Positions 37,002-46,758 of a stretch of 64,000 bases of DNA are shown one piece after another. The notes under the pieces were generated by a model. The model saw nothing but the letters and a program-made list of their open reading frames with translations, did no database searches and was not told the DNA's origin. The stretch is taken from positions 285,980 through 349,979 of the forward strand of contig NW_020170387.1 of assembly GCF_000524195.1 (NCBI RefSeq). The letters are read 5' to 3'. The translations under genes and the position numbers were made by a program. The number at the start of each line of letters is the position of its first letter. Position 1 is the first letter of the stretch. This DNA comes from Echinococcus granulosus. Lineage: Eukaryota; Platyhelminthes; Cestoda; Cyclophyllidea; Taeniidae.

Positions 37002-37289
37002 AAGATCTTGAACACGCGAATGAGGGAACTCCGGGTGCAATTGGGGAGGAAAACCATGCTTGGATCCGTCACAGTTGGAGACAAAGTCGGTTGCATTTCC
37101 CGGTTCGTTGGGATTCAAAAGAGACGCGATTGGAGATACACTGGGAGCGGCAGAAGATAGCAAATCCTCAGCTTTTGAAATATCAAGGTATTGGAGGTCA
37201 TGTTTCGCATTCAGTGGGGGCGGAGGAATGCAATCACTTGATGCTGATATTGGATTAAATTGTTTACCTTTGTTAAAATCCACAGGCAT
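37002..37289 (-). CDS. Candidate first coding exon (DNTTIP1 5' end?)
   Basis: A 96-codon minus frame starts at an ATG with A at -3 and ends in phase 0 at CTT|GTAAGG, a strong donor. It encodes a Ser/Pro-rich hydrophilic segment (for example IPPPPLNAKHDLQYLDISKA), as expected for the disordered amino end of a nuclear protein. Its strand and position make it the natural 5' exon of the DNTTIP1 gene, but the next sure exon (36654) needs phase 2, so a small exon must lie between (an 8-nt AGGATCAA before a GTATGT donor near 36822 would fit). It could also belong to another gene. Confidence 0.35.
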
Positions 37290-38255
37290 GCTCAAAAAGA
37301 TCCTCAAAGCATCAACTATCTAAGGTAGGATAAGAGTTAACAAATAAAATAAGGGAAAGGTGGGATAAGCGCTCTGAAAGCAACTATAGTAAGAGGACCT
37401 AAGAAAGTAGCATAGACGTATGTTACATCGCTAAAACAGGGTAGCACTAAATAAAAGAGCCGAAATAAGTCGTTCGCCCTAATGCACAATGCTTTACTCA
37501 TAACAAGTGCAAATGATCACAACCTTGAATAGTTACTAAGCCCCAAATTAAAATAAGCATATAAGGATCAACAAGGCAAATACAGCTACAGCGATAGAAT
37601 GGCTAATAACGACCGAAACAATACTACTATACGCAAAATCTTGCCTCGAAACGGAAGGGAATAACGTCAAAACCGCCCCTATGAGATGCAAGACCCAGAA
37701 AAAGCCTTTTGAGTAAGTTGCGGTTATCCTATAAACTTAAACAATTACGCCTTGACGCCTAAATTATATTAATAATCAACAAAAAGGCTAGCACTAATAT
37801 CCATAAAATATTATTATACGTATTACGATATCCGGTTTTAGCACAAATTCCTGCTGCACTTGGGACTTAGAGACTATTTAAGATGCTTTCGCCGATCGTT
37901 TTGTTCTCATTCATTGCTCCGATTAAGTTCCGGAGGTTATATTAGAAGTTTAGCATGACATTTTGCCGTAATCTTGCTTATTTTAGCTAACTGCGGTTTC
38001 AACTCAGATTACTGTGTTGGTTTGCCTTAGCGTATTCAGCAAGAGGCCTTAAGTCATTTCCTCTCAAAATATGCGCATTATCAGGATCTTAAACAACGCT
38101 TACGTTTTTTTATGATTAGATTAGTACGCAGTAAAAAGAAAGCCTCCTAAGACTGTGCTGTGAGTACTTCAGCCAGTACTTCAGATTGCACTTCCACCGT
38201 GCGGCACGGCCCCTGTGTGGTACTTGAAGCCTCCTATAATTCCTTTTAGCGTCGC

Positions 38256-38376
38256 GGGACTCCCTGAAGACGAAAGAAGACAAAATACCTGGGCAGAATA
38301 CATATTCAGCAAGAAGGTGTCTAAGCAATTGGCATGGCCCAAGAGGCCAACCCACCCAGCGAGGTACAAGGGGCTC
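38256..38376 (+). repeat. Dispersed repeat family, copy B
   Basis: Starts 'gactccctgaagacgaaaga' and keeps 'ctgggcagaatacatat', 'ggcatggcccaagaggccaa' and 'cccacccagcgaggtacaa'; the far end is lost or diverged. Same orientation as copy A. Confidence 0.6.
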
Positions 38377-39054
38377 ATTCAAAGTACAAAAGTAACGCCT
38401 CACCAATGCCGATGGATGAAACACTATCATATTACATCCTGCACATTGTTAATATATTATCCAGCATTACCTTGGTTTACAACGACTTCATTGAAGTCTT
38501 GGGACACCACATTGCACCACATTTGCACGTACCATAGCTTATTTCCATTCTCCTATACATGCATATGAGTGGTAGTATAGCTTAGGGGTTCCGAAATGAG
38601 TACGTAGTTAAATGCATCGACAAAGAAGTACCAAATGAAAACACTTGTGTTCTTAGTCATGTCATTACAAATTTTCGAATTTCCATGCTTATAGTTTTCG
38701 CTATTTTCTGGGCTGGAAATCCTTGTCGTGGCTGTTCGCGCTTAGTCGATATTCCAATGTACAAAGCCGTCAATGATAAAAATGCTATATTTGGTCGATT
38801 TGACATTCGTTTTCGTGGTTGTTAGATGAATGCAACATTTGTGATTTGGTTCTTGTTTCCTAAGAATAGTTCATCACATCTTGAATTAAGAAGAGTCTGC
38901 AAAAGTGGGGCCAGTTTCAACTCCTGAGGGCATTTGCAAATACGCGCTTGTGATAAGAAGGCCCAACTTTTTTCCTAAGCTGTAACAATTATGCAAGGCA
39001 AAAGATAAATATTTCGATAGCACCTGACCGCACTTCAGTAAGACCTGTAGCACC

Positions 39055-39189
39055 CCGAGACTACCCTGGAGACGAAAGAAGGCATAATCCTCGGGCAGAA
39101 TATATGCATATATATTCGACATACTGGCCTGGCCCGAAAGCCAGCCTACCCGGCGTAGTACAATGGCCGAAACAGAAAGTTAAACAACC
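39055..39189 (+). repeat. Dispersed repeat family, copy C
   Basis: Starts 'cgagactaccctggagacga', then 'ggcataatcctcgggcagaa', 'tatatgcatatatattcgac', 'ctggcccgaaagccagccta' and 'cccggcgtagtacaatggcc', ending 'agaaagttaaacaacc'. It is one of the two most complete copies. Confidence 0.65.
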
Positions 39190-40357
39190 ATCGTGAGACA
39201 TTGCAATATACATTAAGTAGTGGCAACATGTAAGGAATATTTTATAAATTATCAAGTTTTACCTTCCTATATGTTTCTGCATTCATGAAGTTTTTGTATT
39301 CCAGGTAATGCAATCACAAACATCCCAAAATTGGGTGCAAACTTTTCTTAATCGTTTACTACGCGTGTCTATTGTCAAATCTTTACTTACTCACAGCACA
39401 TTTTTCCTTTCTCAGTATCAATGAACATGTTAACGGAGGGTTGGAAGAATTACTCAAGCTTTCCTCAGCACACATCCATCTACGAAGGCAAACAAACCCC
39501 TGTGGATCCACCCAAGTGATCGATGTCGAACGCATGGTTGAAGTCAGGCTTAAACCGACCCCCTTCATCAAATCCGCATTCTATATTACATCGAAAATGT
39601 GGCACAACTAATCTTTATCAGTTACGACACGTATAAATGCACACTCTCCTCTCTAGAGTCGATACTCGACTAAAAGCAGAGCAAATGGCCTCAGGGTCTG
39701 TAAATATAGCTTCTTCATGCCTGTTATTCGAATTTGTCATAAATCTATACTTCTGGTAAGGTAAAAGTTTTATTTAAATTTTTTTACATGGTAGAAAATA
39801 TTTTTGGCCTAAAAAACTTCAGATTTACAATGCTAAAGAAATATAAGCGAGGTTAGTCCCCATTGCAAGGTGTTAAAACCCATCAACACAAACTCCAAAA
39901 CAGGTCTTTGTTGGTGATAATTAGTCAAAAATACCTTAATGTACGTCGCCCTAGGAACTAGTTAGGTGGGCAAGAGAGGTGAACCACAGGTGGTGTTTTC
40001 AGGACGTCTTCCCTTCCAATATGAAACAAATAACCGAAAACGAAAAGCCAAATAACGGGCATGGTGTTGTTCCACGTTTGCACCTGGGTGAGAAACTCCC
40101 GCCGAAAAGGGGAAGAAGGGGGATGCTAGCGCAGCGAATACTGTGCTCCTATTGGCTTTTTGGACCACCAATCACCAGCCTACTTCCTACTCTCGCCTGT
40201 TCGATGGAGACGGACATATTTCCAGCGCCTAAGTCTGCGACAGCAGGTGATACGCTTTACTCCGCGTTTCGTCTCAACAGCATGGAGGACATCCATAAAG
40301 AACCCCTTAAAGTTATATATTTACCCAGTAACTACCGCACATTAGGGCTATTCAAAT

Positions 40358-40572
40358 ATGTTACCTTCAGTTGAAGGAACTCAAAACGTGTGGATGTACA
40401 CCACTATCTTGGCTTTAACAATTTTTGCATACTTCCTGCTGAAAGGAATCAGGTCAATGTGGTAAGTGATTAGTCTACTGTGTCGTTATAAGCCTTAGCA
40501 CTTTAACAATTTAGGTATCGCATGAAAAAAGTTAAGAGACTAGTGACCTATTTCCCTACAGTCATCCATTAA
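40358..40572 (+). CDS. Candidate 53-aa single-pass membrane microprotein
   Basis: Exon 40358..40461 begins at ATG and ends TG|GTAAGTG, a full-consensus donor. Exon 40515..40572 follows ATTTAG after a 53-nt intron, and the split codon TG|G restores Trp in frame. The product has 53 residues: MLPSVEGTQN, then a hydrophobic helix at about residues 12-28 (TILALTIFAYFLL), then a basic tail (RMKKVKRL). The positive-inside rule predicts N-out/C-in. An AATAAA 145 nt after the stop supports a transcript end. It resembles small integral membrane proteins in organisation, but I cannot name the family. An upstream exon through CATTAG|GGC (phase 0) is possible. Confidence 0.5.
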
Positions 40573-40716
40573 ACTACAACATTATAGACTTTCTATCTGT
40601 AAATAACGCCATTTTTGTTTATTTTTGGAGGGATTCTGACTGTTGATTTCAGGCGTTGTTTGTTCCTCCTAAGTAGTGACATCACATCACGGCGCGTGGA
40701 TCCTGACTCCTTGCCA

Positions 40717-40722
40717 AATAAA
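40717..40722 (+). terminator. Poly(A) signal AATAAA
   Basis: Canonical hexamer 145 nt after the stop codon of the two-exon microprotein candidate. Confidence 0.4.
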
Positions 40723-40984
40723 TCAACCTCGTTACCTCGGCTAACAAGAAGCACTTAAGATGATTATTAAACATTCATTTAGTTAAATAAAAAACGTCTA
40801 TAAATAACTTATGTAAGTCATTAGGTTAGATAGTTCTGTCAACTTAAAATAGATGTATTTGGGAGTGAAAGGAGCAATTCATTGAATCAGTATTTCTCTG
40901 GGGAATAATGTTGCCATTAGTTATGAATCATGCAATTCTTGCAGCCAACATCTTTTCATCTTACCTTTCATTCTGGCTGAAAAG

Positions 40985-41140
40985 TGTGCTAGACAAAGGC
41001 ATAGTACCCGAGCAGAGTATGTATTGTTGATGCACAGAATGGCTGAGAGGCTTCCGGCATGACCCAGAGGCCAAACGACCCGGTGAAGGCTTAATGACGT
41101 AGCCCTAATTGGCCCGTCACCCAAACCGAGAGTTAAACGA
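40985..41140 (+). repeat. Dispersed repeat family, copy D
   Basis: Starts 'gtgctagacaaaggcatagt', then 'cccgagcagagtatgtattg', 'ggcatgacccagaggccaaa', 'cgacccggtgaagg' and the end 'aaaccgagagttaaacga', which it shares with copy E. Confidence 0.6.
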
Positions 41141-41357
41141 ACAATTCGAGTATTGCGCATCGACTGAAATAAAACGCTAGCGAGCTTTAGTAGCAATTAC
41201 TTTGGATGACCATTCCAAGGCTTTATATGTTGGATAAAAACATATTTTAATAGTGAACGCTTACATGTCCAGACAGTAGCGGTGGGTATCAGCGACTTAT
41301 TAAGGTCTCAATTATGAAGGGATTCGATTTAATGGGAAATATTTTGGCTCACTATGC

Positions 41358-41612
41358 ATGAGCAGAATTAATAATTTATTCAGGAACGACGTCCCAAAGT
41401 TTGGAGCACGTTCAATAATACGGCAGATGTACTCGGTGAATAATGGTGCTGGTGACGGGTGGACTCGCATAGATGGTGCAAGAGGGCTCGCCCTCTCTGC
41501 CCCTCTGGCCTCTACCTCCACCTCCGATTCAACATCGACGCAAGTTCGCAGGAATGCTCACTTCTACCCCTCCGAGGCGACATCAGCCAATGGCTGCGGG
41601 GAGTGTGCCTGA
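41358..41612 (+). CDS. Hypothetical exon-like ORF, 84 aa
   Basis: ATG-started frame in a GC-rich island (41390-41620) that stands out from AT-rich surroundings as exons do here. The first 30 residues are basic (RNDVPKFGARSIIRQ), followed by a Ser/Thr-rich run. A TTTATTCAG acceptor at 41382 and a CG|GTGAAT donor could instead bound a shorter exon. No family recognised. Confidence 0.25.
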   Translation: MSRINNLFRNDVPKFGARSIIRQMYSVNNGAGDGWTRIDGARGLALSAPLASTSTSDSTSTQVRRNAHFYPSEATSANGCGECA

Positions 41613-41944
41613 CACGCTCTCTCCCTGCACTCTACTCGATCATTTCGGCATCTTTTTTCATGTCTTGCTTACTTATTTGCTATAAACTCTTCTAGAATAT
41701 GGAATACGTTCGGGAAATTAAGGCAAATTCTGTGTGTCGCTGGGGTAGAAGAAACTATTACCGTGAGACCTATTACATCTGAGCATTTTATCTCCTTAAC
41801 TGTGTCGTCTTGAAACAGAGGATTGGTGCAACGAATACAACTGCAAGCATCTAAGTTCTGCAATTTGTTGAAAGTATCTCATGTATCAGTCTTGGTTTGA
41901 GCAACAAAATGCCCATTTGGGACTAGGCAACCAGTTATCTTTTT

Positions 41945-41985
41945 TAGTCCGGAAAGGGCCTAGCGTCTTTGGGGCGCCATTAAGG
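41945..41985 (-). repeat. Truncated copy F of dispersed repeat
   Basis: Shares 'gggcctagcgtcttt' with the 'gggacctagcgtctcc' part of copy E in the same relative order with the following 'gcattggt/gccatt'. About 40 bp, so the assignment is tentative. Confidence 0.3.
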
Positions 41986-42152
41986 CTTGTTATTATGTTT
42001 ATCCACTATAGAAAGTTGTATCCAAGCCTATTTGAGAGGAATTAATTCACTGCAAATGGTTTGTCGAATGAATCTTAACTTTCTTGTCCATCTCACTATC
42101 TACGAATCGAAACACCTCTCCGGCCGCCACATGTTGCTGTTCCGCAGTAATT

Positions 42153-42169
42153 GAGAGAGAGAGAGAGAG
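42153..42169. repeat. GA dinucleotide repeat
   Basis: Eight and a half GA units in an AT-rich intergenic stretch. Confidence 0.9.
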
Positions 42170-42528
42170 CTTAAAAGTTGTTTGCATGAATGGTAAACGA
42201 TTTCATATTTTGAAGAAAATAAATTGAAATTCGTGTGTTGGAAGCACTTCGCTTTCGAGTGGCTTCTTTTTCTCTCAAACAGTGCTGAACGGTCAAGTGG
42301 TAGGGCGTATTTTGAGTTAGATTGTGCAGTACACTGTGTTAAAACTTGGTTTTGGTGCTTAAACGTTTTGGCGCAATTACTGCAATACTTGCCATTTCTT
42401 TGCTCTGCAACTAACTGACTTTCATGACATCTTCATTGTTGACTACTTGGGGCAGTTGTGGAGGGATTCATTCTTATCCCTACGTACTCAAAATTGCATA
42501 AATACAGGTAGGCCATCTAAAACCTGAA

Positions 42529-42861
42529 ATGCTAACGGACGCAACTAATTGGTGTCCCACAGAGCATTCTGACAACATTTCGTTACCATTGTTGGATTTA
42601 AGCATCCTCACGAAAGGTCATTTTTTCAATAACTTGGCCACTTCGTTCAGCCATCCTTCCCGCCCATGTATTCTATTGAGGTCCATTCTTACTTTAAAAG
42701 CTAAGGTTCACCCGAAAACATTAGTACACCGTAAAAGTATAAACAAAGCTTGGGTCCACGGTACGCCTGCTGGAACAGCAGGAGCTGTAAATTTATTTAA
42801 CCTAGAGTGTGAACTGTGTATGAGTCCTCCGGAAACCGAATTTCTGGATTGTGCTTTTTGA
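42529..42861 (+). CDS. Hypothetical 110-aa ORF
   Basis: ATG-started plus frame of 110 codons ending CELCMSPPETEFLDCAF. It contains five cysteines and no signal peptide or membrane helix. Long for this AT-rich region, but with no recognised family. A CCCACAG acceptor-like site lies at about 42562. Confidence 0.2.
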   Translation: MLTDATNWCPTEHSDNISLPLLDLSILTKGHFFNNLATSFSHPSRPCILLRSILTLKAKVHPKTLVHRKSINKAWVHGTPAGTAGAVNLFNLECELCMSPPETEFLDCAF

Positions 42862-43390
42862 CATCTACTGAGGAGCAGTCAAGGTAAAGTGGTGATAGCT
42901 TTGCGTAGGTCGGCATACTCAGAGGGGATAAACCGCTCGACCCTGAAGACACAGCACAGTTCCATGGATGTAACTGGGAAACAGCGTAACTCTCAACGAC
43001 TTTATTTGATTTCTTGCAACAATTGTTATTAGTAGGCTTATTAAATTACCAGCCGTGTTATAACCTTACGAAGAATAATTAGGTGGAATCATGAATGCTT
43101 GATAAATAATTCCCAAACATGAAAACTAGCGAAAAAACACTCGATTAACGATAGGTTGTGTTGTTTCAGTAGTTGTTCGCTGTCTTAGGTACCGGCTACT
43201 TGGCCATTGTCCCAACTAAGACACCAAACTCCACATGTATTATGGAATAGAGCTGGAAAAAAAATGAAATATCATCTGCAGGTTAATGGCATGAAGAAAT
43301 GAAGGGTACCTTTTGCTTTGGTAAAATTATTTTCATTATGGTACCGATGAAGTTAATGGCTACAGATGTGCATAATGCTAAAACTTTCAC

Positions 43391-43630
43391 TTGATGTGGC
43401 CAAACAAATTTGTGAATAAACTGACGCCTGTCCAACCAATGCGCGCATGCTGTGCCAAACACACCAATGGAGAGGTGCCCAGGTCGGCTAGCCGGGGTGG
43501 GGTCGCTCAAAATGAACTTCACAACACTTCGCTCGGAAAGCTAACCAGCACACTGCGACCTACTGTCTCGGAGCTGGGAACCTCGCTAAAAGTGTACAAG
43601 GTAGGTTACTGCAATGCAGATTTTAACTGA
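43391..43630 (+). CDS. Hypothetical exon-like ORF with strong donor
   Basis: The frame opens at ATG 43391 (or ATG 43439, MRACCAKHTNGE) through GC-rich DNA and reaches TACAAG|GTAGGT at about 43600, a good donor. It could be a first coding exon of 54-70 residues, ending TSLKVYK. No partner exon was found before the fibulin gene, and the minus frame is open too. Confidence 0.25.
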   Translation: MMWPNKFVNKLTPVQPMRACCAKHTNGEVPRSASRGGVAQNELHNTSLGKLTSTLRPTVSELGTSLKVYKVGYCNADFN

Positions 43631-44751
43631 TGCCCATTTGGAATGATAAATGAACAGTGAAGTAGATAATGCAGTACCCATTCTTTCGGGTAAAATAAAA
43701 GCAAATTTGATGCTTCTAATTATTCTGCCGAATCAGAATATTATTCCAGAATAAATCCGAAAACATTATTTAAGTTGTCTTCTCGCATCTACTGTAAGCA
43801 TATTTTTGCCCTATGAACTCGGCTAATAATTAACTTAATCCCTTTTGAAGGATCGTATGTCCTGTCCTGCGAAGTTTAAATATCACCATTATATTCAAAT
43901 AGATTGTTGTTTGTGGTTAGGTTGCATTTCCCCATGGCACTTAAGATAGTCTCAAATTAAAGGTTTCGCAATATGGAATAGTATAACCACTGGGGACAAG
44001 TCAAATTATTGTTAGTGGTGTAAACATTAGCCAGAACTGAAATTCGTAGTACTTTCAGAAATGGCAACACTTCAGCAGCTTAGCTCTGCATAATTTGGCA
44101 ACTTGGCTCGTGTTGAAGACAAAAAATTGTTCCTTGTTGATTATATGTCTATTTATTTTGCTCCTCCCTAGTTGATTTGTTAAAATAGATTGTGAATAAA
44201 GTTTGTTTCGTTAGACTTTTTGCACACCTAGAGCAAAGAGTCTTTAGCGTCGGCTTGAACTGCATTTCAATGTAACGTGCATGATTATACACCATGCTGT
44301 AGAATCCTAAATAGAGATGAACTTAGAATCTCTACAGTTTCAAGTGCGATTGAGATTACCTAAATCCATAAATGAAGGACATCCCCTATTTTGAGTCCAT
44401 TTTGAATGTAACAATGATTGCAGAAATATTAAAGCCGTGACAAGCCTATCGAATCTTTCACTAACTTATTTAAAGCTTTTGGATGAAACGCAACGCTACT
44501 GAAAGTGGATGTCGAGTACTTCGAATTGATAAAAGTTTACAAGTAATTATCGTCACATGGCTGCTTTAACTAAACATGAATTAAGATGAATTTTATCCAA
44601 ATACTCTAGAAAACACTTCCACTTGTTGGTGGTCAGAATTTTATCGTGTGCTCAAAAACACACTTTCTTGAATGAAACCTTAAGAATGTCATCAAAGTAT
44701 TGCTTTTTACCGCCAATTCAACCTTGTGTCCGCCACATGTTTTGTCCGTGA

Positions 44752-44767
44752 CTATTATTATTATTAT
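44752..44767. repeat. ATT trinucleotide repeat
   Basis: About five ATT units, a simple repeat. Confidence 0.8.
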
Positions 44768-46758
44768 CATTTCATCGGTAGCCAAAAGCCCCTTTGCTTA
44801 TTCAATATGAATAGCATCGGTAAATAGCAATGTTCCAGGCAATGCTGATGTTGCATCCGGCTGGGTTATGTACAAGGGTAAACACATGGGATTCTCTGCC
44901 TCTGTGGTACATGCCCACTTATGGCATCGGACATATATCGTCCAATTGCCGTCATTTTTTTCCACAAATAGTCCCTACATTGGGACGAATTTCATAAGTT
45001 CCCTAAAATACAAAAATTGGTGTCTTACTTTCAACTTTTTGCAGTCTCCCGATTTCGAAAGGTTAACTAAATGAAATGCCGATACGATTGGGGTACTGCT
45101 TTCATTCTTGCTAAATATAAAAGCCTTTGAGCGTCAAAATCAGTCAAGCGAGCTCTGCCTTCTATTATTAATCGTTTGTTACGACTTATAATTTGTACTG
45201 ACTTCGGACGTGGCATGTGATATTTTTTATGGTCCGAATAGCCCTTGCAGGGAAATATGCACTCAATATCTGTTCAACTAATATATGGTATGTCCACCCA
45301 AGACTAAGTCTATTCGAAGAAAATATTTAATAGACCCCAAAAGACCGCACATTATGGCTGGGAAATCAAATGGAACTACCCGCCCGAAATGCTTAAGGAG
45401 GGCCTGACAACGGCACTCAGACCCACTAATAGTGAGTGGAGGTACATGCAAAGCAAATCCTGCAGTAAAAATTGTATGAATTAAAGTAAACCAGATCTTA
45501 TCCGTTAGGTCAGCAATTTAATGCAACACAACCTTTGTTCTGGAATTTTTTTGCCAGATTCACCTTCTTTATTGCTGGATGGTAAACTTTGGTAAAGCGC
45601 TCGTCTTCAGGTTTTCTGAGAACTATAGCCTTGCTCTTGAGTGACAACAAAGTGATTGATGGAGGAGGGCGCATTTTTACTGCTTCTACCTGGAAAGTAG
45701 CATGTGCGCCTCACAAGTGGAATTATTGCACTAATCTTTCCAGAATTCTTCCCCCTCGAATATGACTGAAGAGATATTGCATGAGCTTCCAAAACCATTT
45801 GTTTTCATAAATAAGACCTAGATAATGGGGTTTTTACCGTATTTTATGTTGCACTGAGCGAGATAAAATCGGAGAAGACACTACTTCCACAAACAGGGAT
45901 GGTTATCTGGACTAACAGTTAATTCCATATGCAGACATCAAATAGATGCTGTGTGGGAACAGGCAGTGTAAAAATGAAAGCAAATCATTGGATTAGTGCT
46001 GTTAACCCAATCCCAGCAGTCGTCGCAAGAATTGCAGTTCTATTTATTAATTTTCAGGCAGTACATTTTTAATGCGTCTGAATTCTAGCATTGTATACGA
46101 TAACTCGAATTAGCTCCATTAAAAGAGGACATAATTTACTTCGTTATATTTTCACCAATCTAAAACAATCATTCCTTACTTCCGGACATAGAAATTTTCA
46201 GTTTACCTTCTTGTCAAATCCAGTAAGGTCAGGACAACGACTCATGCTTACCACTTAACAGGAGGGTAGATAGGACGTAAATTCTCACGGAACCGTTGCC
46301 GAAAAAAAAACCCTAAGTTCCAGTCACCGGATTTGCTCCCAATTGCATACGCATTTCGCCAGAAAAGTACTTTTAAAATGACACATAATCAAGTGATCAT
46401 AGTAATTCATCCACGGAAAATAATGCGGTAACTTCGTAACTATGATGTGGTATTTTCCTACCCGTGCCATCAGTGGGGCTAGCTTAAAAGAGGAACACTC
46501 AGGGACTGATTTTCTAATAAATGCATACATCTTGAAAGATAGCAGTAAAGCTCGTAAAACATTTCCTAATGCGAGCATAAACGTATCAATTTGCAGGAAC
46601 TTTAAAGCGGAAGATTTGAAACGCCTTCTGCACCCATAATATTTTATGCATTTTAAAATCTTATATCACAACTACCGTCTCCTTCTGCGCCACTTAGAGT
46701 TTCCCATTAATAATTTGGTGTGCATCAGACAGTGTACAAAAGGAATACTTTTCAGGTA

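Larger units (their letters stand above)
37290..40357. other. Gene-poor region with repeat copies
   Basis: No firm gene. Contains repeat copies B (38256-38376) and C (39055-39189). A short frame at 39425-39520 (starting MNMLTEGWKNYSSFPQ) follows a TTTCTCAG acceptor-like site and could be an exon, but I could not link it. The plus ORF at 39979-40374 looks like chance. Confidence 0.4.
40573..46758. other. Gene-poor 6-kb region upstream of fibulin gene
   Basis: No firm gene. Holds repeat copies D and F, a GA repeat, an ATT repeat and three exon-like GC-richer islands listed separately (41358, 42529, 43391). 43650-46700 is AT-rich with nothing I can support. Confidence 0.45.

Noticed and set aside
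40358..40572. Amino end of a cytochrome P450
   Set aside because: A hydrophobic helix followed by basic residues suggested it, but the frame stops 16 residues after the basic tail, there is no proline-rich hinge and no P450 exons follow.
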